Positions 55,986-64,000 of a stretch of 64,000 nucleotides of DNA are shown piece by piece; within the stretch, counting starts at the first letter, position 1; every line of letters starts with the position of its first letter. Under the pieces are notes generated by a model. It was given only the letters and a program-made list of their open reading frames with translations, was not told where the DNA came from and searched no databases. Origin of the DNA: Synanceia verrucosa. Its lineage: Eukaryota; Chordata; Actinopteri; Perciformes; Synanceiidae. Location of the stretch: the NCBI GenBank assembly GCA_029721515.1, contig CM056567.1, forward strand, positions 11,176,007-11,240,006, in the 5' to 3' direction. Both the position numbers and the translations under genes were made by a program.

Positions 55986-58892
55986 TGCTACTTATTTTCA
56001 CATCCAGCAGATCTGCAACAACAACAGCATTCATTTGGTGTCATATTCACTCTATTTTAGCTCTGTTTTTGGTCTCTGCCAGCTCCTGAAGGATACGTTT
56101 TTATTACAAAATTGAAGATCATAGCTACTTGAAGGTAACCTGTCTCAATAAGGGTCACTCTCTGATACAGCCGAGGAAGTGCGTGGGACACAACAATGAT
56201 TATCTGTACAGATACAACTGGGAGCAGTTTTATTGAATGAAACATCTTGAATCAAATCATGACCTCTGGAATGAAATCTGCCACTGAGCATGAAAGCAGC
56301 TTTAGCTGCTTTTCATGTGCTTTTAAATAAGTCAACCATTTTGTTCATGGAGGAATGAAATCATGTTTCAAAACATACCCAACCAATTAGTCTTTCCAAA
56401 GATCAAACAGTGGGTGAGGGGAAAAAAGGATCAACTTCCTCTTTGCTGGAACTTGCTGCATTATGTGTGTTTATTAGGTTGATGCTAAGGCTCACTTTGG
56501 CTGTAAACAAGTCAATTTGTGTTTATCCAGCTTTGACTCAGACAGATGGTGGATAAAGCATCCAGGATAAGGATCTAAGTATATCCAAACACTGGTGCAT
56601 CTTGATGGGTAGTGTCATCTTCAATGCAACATGCAGAAAAAGAAAATCCATTGAGCAGAAAACGCTTCAGTGGGCTAAAGGATCCTATGACAGGATGACT
56701 GGATAGCATGACTTCCTACCACCTGCTATGCTTTTACCCAGACCTTACAGAAAGGAAGAAACTTCTCAAAGTTTCAAAGCCCCACCACAGTCACCACCAT
56801 GCACTTTTGCTTCTCTTCTGTACTGTTTGAAACCTGTACACTAAGCAGCTCCCTCAGTGAATGTTGTGGCCTATCCATTGACACCATGGATGGAGGCACA
56901 AATACACTAAATATGCCATCCATCCTCTTGGGAGGGGGAGCTTGTGATGTAGCACTCTGCTGTCTCTCAATCTGCCCATCTATTTTTAGATTTTGGCATC
57001 AGTTTTCTCATGTCTGTGTTTGCTTAGAGGTGGCTGCAGAGAGGAGAGATAGGGAACGGGAGAAAATTAAGGCTAATCAGAAATCATGATCATGAATATG
57101 AACGCACACACACAGAAAAGCTGCCACAGTTGGCGGTTGTTTGCCAACATTTTTATTCCTACAAGCCATTTAATCTCCCAGTGCTTAATTTACCTGGCCG
57201 CAAGACACGGTCCTCACTGATTGAGAGTCTGAAGCTCCAGCTGCAAAACACAGCTGTGCCCCACCCGCCTTCACTTTCTACTTTAGGCTACAGCAATGTG
57301 AAGCGTATCTCTCGTGCCTCTGTGATAGATGACGAGTGGAAACACGAGTGACGAGAAATAAGGAGATGGATGAGGTTCCGGATGTGTCACTCAGGAGTTG
57401 ATTTTTGGTATGAAAACCCACGGGGATTTCTGTCTGCAGATTTTGTGTGTGAGTCACTTATGAGAAGGTATACCAGTCACATCCACTGTCTCCACGGATG
57501 CCGCATCTGCTTCCATTCCTCGTCCTATCTCTCTCTCTGACTGAGATGCAGCAAGGCCTGCTGCCGACTGTCTGAAGCCCGAGGTAGTCGTTCGATATCC
57601 CCAAATGTGATTACATGCTTCATTCTTTGTCGAGCTGGGTCGTCTTTACGTTCGTTCACTCCACTTCTTCCTGTAAAACTACCGCAAATGTGGACTGATA
57701 TGATTTGCATGCAAAGGTTTTATTTACTTTTGATTATTTGGCTTGCCAATGGTATTTCCTCTCGTTGCTGGCTGCTGGATATACACAACTCATCAAATCA
57801 AACCCTCAAATGACAGTTGTTCATATTTGAGGACATTTTGAAAGGGCGTGCTTGATTTCCTGTGAGAGTCAGCAAACCTTGGCAGTAAGTCAGCACGCGG
57901 CTTTATGACTAATTTTTAGACTGTAGCTGCAGACAGGCAGGGAGCACCACATCCTGGCAACGACACCATAAGTCCCTATTTAGCTTTTAGCTCCTGGACC
58001 TACTCATACTGTATATATGAGAGACGGCGAAGAAAGTCGGAGCGGTACATCTTATCCCTGATGACCTGTCGCTGCTCTGCAGGCCCCTCGTCTCTAACTG
58101 ATGGCCAAATGATATGGTCCATTAAGATGCTATCCTCAGGGATAACTTGAGTTTTGCATTCATCTTCCTAATTACTGTTCATGTAAAATACACAACTCTG
58201 TCTGGGCTCCCAGGCAGCTTTTTATGAGCTGCAGTGTGAAAGGCCGTTCGGGAGAGAAGAACAGTTGCTTTGCCTCGTGGCTTTTTAGACTTCAGTGAGA
58301 TCCTTGTTCAAAGAAAGGATATTGGGTACTGGGATATAAACTTTGGCTTTTGAATTATTGTGTATGTATTGCATAATGCAATGATCACTTTCCACCAGGA
58401 GATTATGTGTTGGGTCATGTCTGTGCATCTCACTATCTTTCTGCCCATACATAAGCTTGCGTACTGCTCGATCAGCCTAATATTTTGTGTGCTCACTTAT
58501 GACTGTCTTCTCAAAGGGCCTCTCATGGTTGTAGTGATTTACACTTTTTGAAAAAACAAAAATAATTTGACACTTTTACACTGTTATTGACTGCTGACTG
58601 CTCACACCTCTTAACTGGCTGGAGTTTTGTGTGTTTGTGTGTGTTTGGGATTGCTGGTGCATGCAAGCCCAGCGAGTGAAATTAGTAGAGAATCAAGCAT
58701 TTCTTCATGCTTACTGGACTTGAATCCATGTGTGAAATGCAGCACGCCTGGCCAAGTGTGGCTCCATATGCTGCAGCGCTCGGTGGCTGAACCGTTGTTG
58801 ATTTGGTCACCTTCAGCTGCACCACAGTCAACCTGAGCAGCATGTTTATACACCAGCACGCTTCACCATCCAGCACACCTGTTTTTTTTCAT

Positions 58893-58911
58893 TGTGTGTG
58901 TGTGTGTGTGT
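58893..58911. repeat. GT microsatellite
   Basis: About nine GT units. Confidence 0.85.
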
Positions 58912-59204
58912 TACTGTAGTAATAAAAGTGCTCATGCATCGCTATGCCATTTATCATTTTTTTTCCAGGCTTTGGAGTTTCTAGCTTTCGGCTCTGCTAG
59001 TTCCATCTTTGCAGCTGACTTCACATCTCCATGGTTGACTGGCTGTTGATATACTCTAAGAACAGCAGTGAGGTCTGGGGGTTATGGTGGCATCTCCCTG
59101 TAGCCCCTCCAGCTGGTAAATGGTGTGACACCTGCACAGGATCACAGGGTTACATAAAAGAGCAGCGGTTTCATGTCATGTTTACCTCTGATCACACATA
59201 AACA

Positions 59205-59230
59205 GTGTGTGTGTGTGTGTGTGTGTGTGT
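59205..59230. repeat. GT microsatellite
   Basis: About thirteen GT units. Confidence 0.9.
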
Positions 59231-62200
59231 TATTAGATTGAACCACATGTAAGTGAATTAGTCAACACAGAAAGTAAATCCAATTACTCTGGATGCTTCT
59301 TTTATTGTGACAATTCACAGGAAGTACTTAAATGCATAGAGCAGACACACCTGGGTTTCCATTTGTGTTTGCTTGTGTGTGTCATCATTTACATCAACAA
59401 ATGAACTTTTAACCTGGTGAGGTTTGGTGTGTTTGCTATATTGAGATTTAATTTGGTGAGTTTGTAACTCTGATTAGCTCCTCATTAAAAACCAAAAGTG
59501 GGTGTGATGTATGTGCAACAGTTTTTTTTTCCCCAAAAATGGCTCTGTTCATTTATTACTACAACTCATTGATGTTTGTTGTTAATGGGCATATTAATTG
59601 AAATGTATTTTTAGCGCTGCTCAGCTTCACTGTGCAGTGAAGGGGCACTGCAGCAGATGTTTAATGTCTTCTGTGTCTGTGGAGGAGCTATCTTAAGTCT
59701 GAAAAAATAATGCAGTGGAATTAACAGACCGGGAGGGTCCGATAAAAATGTTGACGAGCTGCTTTGTGGGGAAAAAGGAGGAGCCAGGGCTTTTTTTTGA
59801 CCCACACTTGAAACTAAAAGTTACGACTTCCCAGCCTCTGTTGATTTTGACCATTTTTAATCCAGCATTTGGACCTTACCAAATTTATGGTATAGCCCAT
59901 TAATGATAGGTTGCACTGTTTGATCGCTGTCTTACCCTGATCACAGTCAATTAAAATACAATAAAAATATTGGATATTTATCAGACTTTATGAACCTTTA
60001 TATAACTAAAGCTGTAGCTATCCAAATTACATGTTGTCGTTTAACATATTCCTGATCATTTCCATTTTTAGCGTCAATTAATTGATTGTGAATCAATTAT
60101 TACCATCCATAGTGTGATGTGTCATATAATAGGAGCACATGGCGACAATATTGTCAAGGCCATGGTGACCCTGATGTTATAACCAACCAGGAAGCCATAG
60201 CTTTAAATATTTGCACAAGCTGAATGCAGCTGTTTCCCTGGCAACCTGATGTTGTCGGATGAGTATGGAGAGAGGATTTCTGTGAACAGCAGCCCTGAAG
60301 GGTTTCAGTGGGGTAAAGAGGAAAGAGAAGTTGGTTTATGTTTTTTAGTGTCCCATATGTCCTAAGAATATCGTCTCCAACACTCAATATTCTGAGAATA
60401 ATTAATGATAGCCTGACAGTGTGATGTGCCCAAGGGCTCAGAGGTTGATCTTGTTATTTTCCAACAGCCTGGTGCAGGTTGGGCAGTGAATCTGGTGTGT
60501 GTTTCCATGGACGGACGATGTGTATCATTCAAATTAGGGACTAGATGGAAGACACACCTGTCACCTTCTGGTGAATGCTAATGCTGTTGTGAATGGTACA
60601 AATCCATTCATTCATATTCATGCTTTTATTTTTGTTTATATAGATCAAAACAGGAATGAATGAAAGGTGTTTTGGAGGGAGCTCTGTGTGTGACGTCTAC
60701 TAAATAAAGTACAGGTGACCTGGTCCAAGTGACGGATCTTCCAATGAATGTGTAGCACTAATTTCCACTTGTTTAGATTAAAAAAAAAAAACTATATTCA
60801 AGGATCAGAGCATTAATTGAACAACTGTCTTGCAGATAGAAATATTTATGGGAGTAATGTCTATAATTAAGTCATTCTCCTGTGTGTTGTAATCCAAGCT
60901 TCCCTGTACAGTTAGCTGCTGATTCACCAGCTCAGCCGTCACCATGTTAAAAGCCATCTGGTGGATCAGAAAACTTCAAATTCAAATTTCATTATTCATT
61001 ATTATTGGCATGCTTCTAAAATTAGATATAGTCTTGATAGTGATAACGATAGAGATAGTTATACATTTCACGCTTGAATGTGAAAAGAGAGATTGTGGTT
61101 AACAGTTTGCCATGAATTCAATTAATCTGTATCATTTCGTGATTTAAAGATATTTGAGTTCAAGCTTGATATCAGCTGAACAGCAGGGTTTTGTCTTTGG
61201 AAACACAAATAGGCTCACCTCACTGTCCTCTTTCCTCTCAGATTACCTTTCTGCTGCAGCTGGAGGGAATTCATGTTGTACGGCACTCTTCACATTTTGT
61301 GGCAGTATATTTTACTCCACATAAAATAATTTGAGCTTGACATCCCATGTCTGCCTTCGTCACAGTGTCCTCATAGCTGGGCAGGTTGCTCACCCACTCT
61401 TTACGATGTCCCCTATTCTAATTGCCACATCATAGGCAAACCTTAACTGTGAGTGGGTGCAGAGTGGCAGTATAAACACTGTGGACACAAATGTCAGGTC
61501 CATCATTAAGTGGACTGACTCTGCGCTGTTCCACATAGGCTTTTGATTTTGGAGTGGATTTGGAGCTGGGGAATTACACCATACAATGCAAACTTATGAG
61601 CCTCACTGGATCCTCGTCTTTAAAAGATAGTGTGAAAAAAATCCTTTTCATTGTCAGCAATGTCAGCTATTTTGGTCTGCATGCAGCCTGGTTGTTACTG
61701 AGCAGTTTTAGATGTTCTAACCCACATCAGCTGTCAAATCAAAACACAGCACCCTCACTCCTCATCATCCAGCGATTACTGCTGTAGTCCACCGTGGGAC
61801 GGATAGAGAACATATCGCTCCTATCAGCCCTCCTGCCCCCCTCCTCTATTGCCAACAAACACTGCAGAATCATGATAAAGCCAAGCTTTCTCAAATCTAG
61901 ATGTGATGAAAGTACCTCTTAGAAGCCAAAACGCCGACAGAGAGACCCAAAGGGATGCTCATCTCTTTCGTAGACAAGCTTTGTATAAAAGGCAGTGCAT
62001 TGGTCTCATTTTCTCACATAGTTGCGAGCATATTGCATCAAGTTCAGGCCTTTTACAAGAAGTCGTGAACAGGTGTACAGGAATACGTGTTGGATTGCTC
62101 TTTCTCCCGCTTATCTGTGGAGACAGCAGACAGCTTACTCCCACTCAATACCTGATTTGTATTTCACTTCCTCAGCTAGATGTAAAGCTATCTTTAGGAT

Positions 62201-62832
62201 GATGTTTAAGTTTTTCTTCCTCATGTGAGGACCCTGGGGTGCCCAACTGATTTGCTCTGTGATTGATAGCCATGTAGTGCTACTAATGGACATACTGCAT
62301 CTGAATGCCCTCGAGTCATTTCTCAGTTTTCCAGCAGGAGCCGAGGCCACCAGGCAACTAAATAGCTCTCCTGGCTGGCGACTAACTTCCCTGCCACCAG
62401 GCAGATGCAACCCAAGCAGGGATCAGGCCTCATTTTAAGGACAATTAGGCACACAGACATCACCAAAGTACACTGTGACCCTGTGTATACCCACCATTCA
62501 ACCACCTGTCTCAGTTATGGGGGAGAACCGCCAGCAAATACAAACACCTGGAGAGATTTCTTTCCAAATTAAGGTTTGGAAAATAGATGTTTTTGAAAGA
62601 GACAGATAAATTGATGTTGGGTGGGAGGCTTTATACCGTTTCCAATTTAACCATCTGCAGGAAGATAATTGTGGAAATAGCGTGAAATTCTATTTTGTTA
62701 TTATCTTATTATCTAATATCATCTTCATCAGCGTGTTAGTTTCCTCGCTCAGTGAAAGCGAGAGAAGTGTAATTTTGAAATATCTGTTTGTGTTTTGTAA
62801 CCTCAAGCTGGTCTATCTTCATTTTAAGCTCC

Positions 62833-62906
62833 ATTAACCTCCAGATATATGTATGTATGTACACCTGTATATGTAAATATACAGGTGTATGTCCTGTGAG
62901 GTTAAT
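62833..62906. repeat. Foldback with perfect 13-bp core hairpin
   Basis: Core tacacctgtatat / atatacaggtgta (62860-62889) with a gtaa loop. Outer arms attaacctc (62833-62841) and gaggttaat (62898-62906) also pair exactly, and weak pairing continues outward (cattttaagct versus aaaatgaggct reversed). Probably a small MITE. Confidence 0.7.
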
Positions 62907-64000
62907 TCCAAAATGAGGCTGCAGAATGCACTTTAAACCTGAAGCACAAACTGTTCCAGGAAGCACTAATTGATTTGAGTCCTGTCTCACCACCCTTAGA
63001 GAGATCAATATACCCATCAACCAGTCCAGTGGTGGCTTCCCTACACTATAAATAAGTGCCCCACAAATACATAAACATATGAAATACAGACCACTTATGA
63101 CAATGGTGGGTCTGCAGCCAGTTCCAGATGCACCAATGGCCCTGATTTAGGCATAAAACATGGTTTCAATCCCATTTCATCCTGGTCCACGATGTGCATC
63201 ACATCTGCCACATCTGTTTCAGCTGCTCAAACTTAAGTCTCTGACAGGTTTGTAATGTGCATTAACAGATGGTGACTGTCATGTGCCTTAAAGGACAAAT
63301 TATTTAGGTGCCTCTTCTTGTGGATATGGGGTAGGCAACGGATAACAATACACAAGCAGCTATTTAGGAGCTACCTCTGTATTGAATGTCCACTGATCAA
63401 ATTTATTAATACGACATTAATATGACATCCCAATATGTTGCAAACACCTTCGTCACCGCGCCAACAAATGCTAGTACCCTGTTCCTACCTACTTGTCTCT
63501 GGGATGCTTTATCTCAGTATTCTTGTCAGGAGACATTCGTCCACACCGTAATCAGCAAGATGTGTCAGGATCTTTATGTCAGTGCCAAAGCATTTCAAAA
63601 AGCCTTCAGCTTCCCTCTTCTTTCTCTTTTATTTGTTCACCCGTCATGTGGAAGAGTGTGTGACATTCAGAATTCACCTCTATTGTCAAAACAAATGCTG
63701 CGTTTCTGTGGATGATATGATGGATAGTCCTCTGAGGCTCTGTTGTGACAGCAAAAAAAAAAAAATATTGAGTGAAGGCATTTTAGGTAAAATCTAGTCT
63801 CAAACCAAGTCGGTTATTCACGTCATGTCTGTGATGCTTAGCTTTGAGCTCAGATTGCATAAGTATGTTTTAAAGATAAATCAAAGGCCAGTGAAGACGA
63901 TGCAGTGCAGTCACATTAATACTGGATCTGTGTTCTGGTTATAAGATTAGTTAAAGAAAATGTAAAAGGAAAATATAACATGCGCAAACACGTTGAAGGA

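Larger units (their letters stand above)
50420..64000 (+). other. trappc9 intron, at least 13.6 kb, runs off the window
   Basis: No further trappc9 exon recognised. Contains the second TTAA-bordered copy (52081-53015), a repeat at 55757-55985, microsatellites (53549-53581, 55161-55191, 58893-58911, 59205-59230) and a foldback (62833-62906). The open frames here, including the 189-codon one at 55054-55623 on the minus strand, have no recognisable domain. Stretches 56000-58600 and 59240-62800 show nothing I can name. Confidence 0.8.

Noticed and set aside
62833..62906. miRNA precursor
   Set aside because: Asymmetric spacers and only 13 continuous pairs next to a 4-nt loop; does not fit a normal precursor.
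1..64000. tRNA, rRNA, CRISPR arrays, prokaryotic operons, ribosome binding sites, phage or plasmid modules
   Set aside because: None seen; base composition, introns and repeats all indicate a vertebrate nuclear genome.
50420..64000. A PEG13-like imprinted gene
   Set aside because: PEG13 is known from placental mammals and is not identifiable by sequence here; no CpG island-like segment was noticed.

Overview
The window is a piece of vertebrate nuclear DNA, almost certainly from a ray-finned (teleost) fish. It is AT-rich, has no dense coding frames, and its only convincing host gene is a split gene with GT-AG introns. The repeats are typical of fish: Tc1, hAT-type MITEs, a Penelope-like remnant, LINE 3' tails ending in microsatellite tracts, and many CA/GT tracts. 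Within teleosts a percomorph is my guess from repeat style; the sequence alone does not prove it.

The gene is trappc9 (NIBP, yeast Trs120 family), a subunit of the TRAPPII vesicle-tethering complex. It lies on the + strand. Nine consecutive internal coding exons are present: 4500-4643, 13196-13322, 14119-14264, 18979-19064, 24750-24876, 25028-25160, 28896-29059, 39267-39419 and 50301-50419. They total 1,199 coding bases, about 400 residues, roughly the third quarter of a protein of about 1,150 residues. All eight internal junctions keep reading phase, and no exon carries a stop or frameshift. The gene start lies before position 1. The 3' exons lie beyond position 64000, because I found no coding exon in the last 13.6 kb.

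Everything else is intron. 1-4499: upstream intron with a hAT-type MITE and a LINE tail. 4644-13195: mostly featureless, with a Penelope-like remnant at 7.74-8.26 kb. 14265-18978: a hAT-type element with an exact 8-bp target duplication and a LINE tail nested inside, plus a second LINE tail. 19065-24749: a foldback element with inverted arms of about 270-300 bp around a decayed P2X7-like cysteine-motif coding segment. 25161-28895: a 21-bp minisatellite. 29060-39266: a textbook hAT MITE, a TTAA-bordered element and other repeats. 39420-50300: a young but internally deleted Tc1 transposon in a TA/TG microsatellite, a duplicated repeat pair, and a short segment with a perfect hairpin and two consensus CRE sites. 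50420-64000: a second TTAA-bordered copy, microsatellites and hairpins.

The open frames of 60-189 codons scattered through the introns look like chance or repeat-derived frames, apart from the transposon remnants named here. I see no rRNA, tRNA, CRISPR array, prokaryotic operon or evident new multi-gene system. The most unusual item is the foldback element at 22.3-23.2 kb. Family names and human comparisons come from memory and were not checked by database search.
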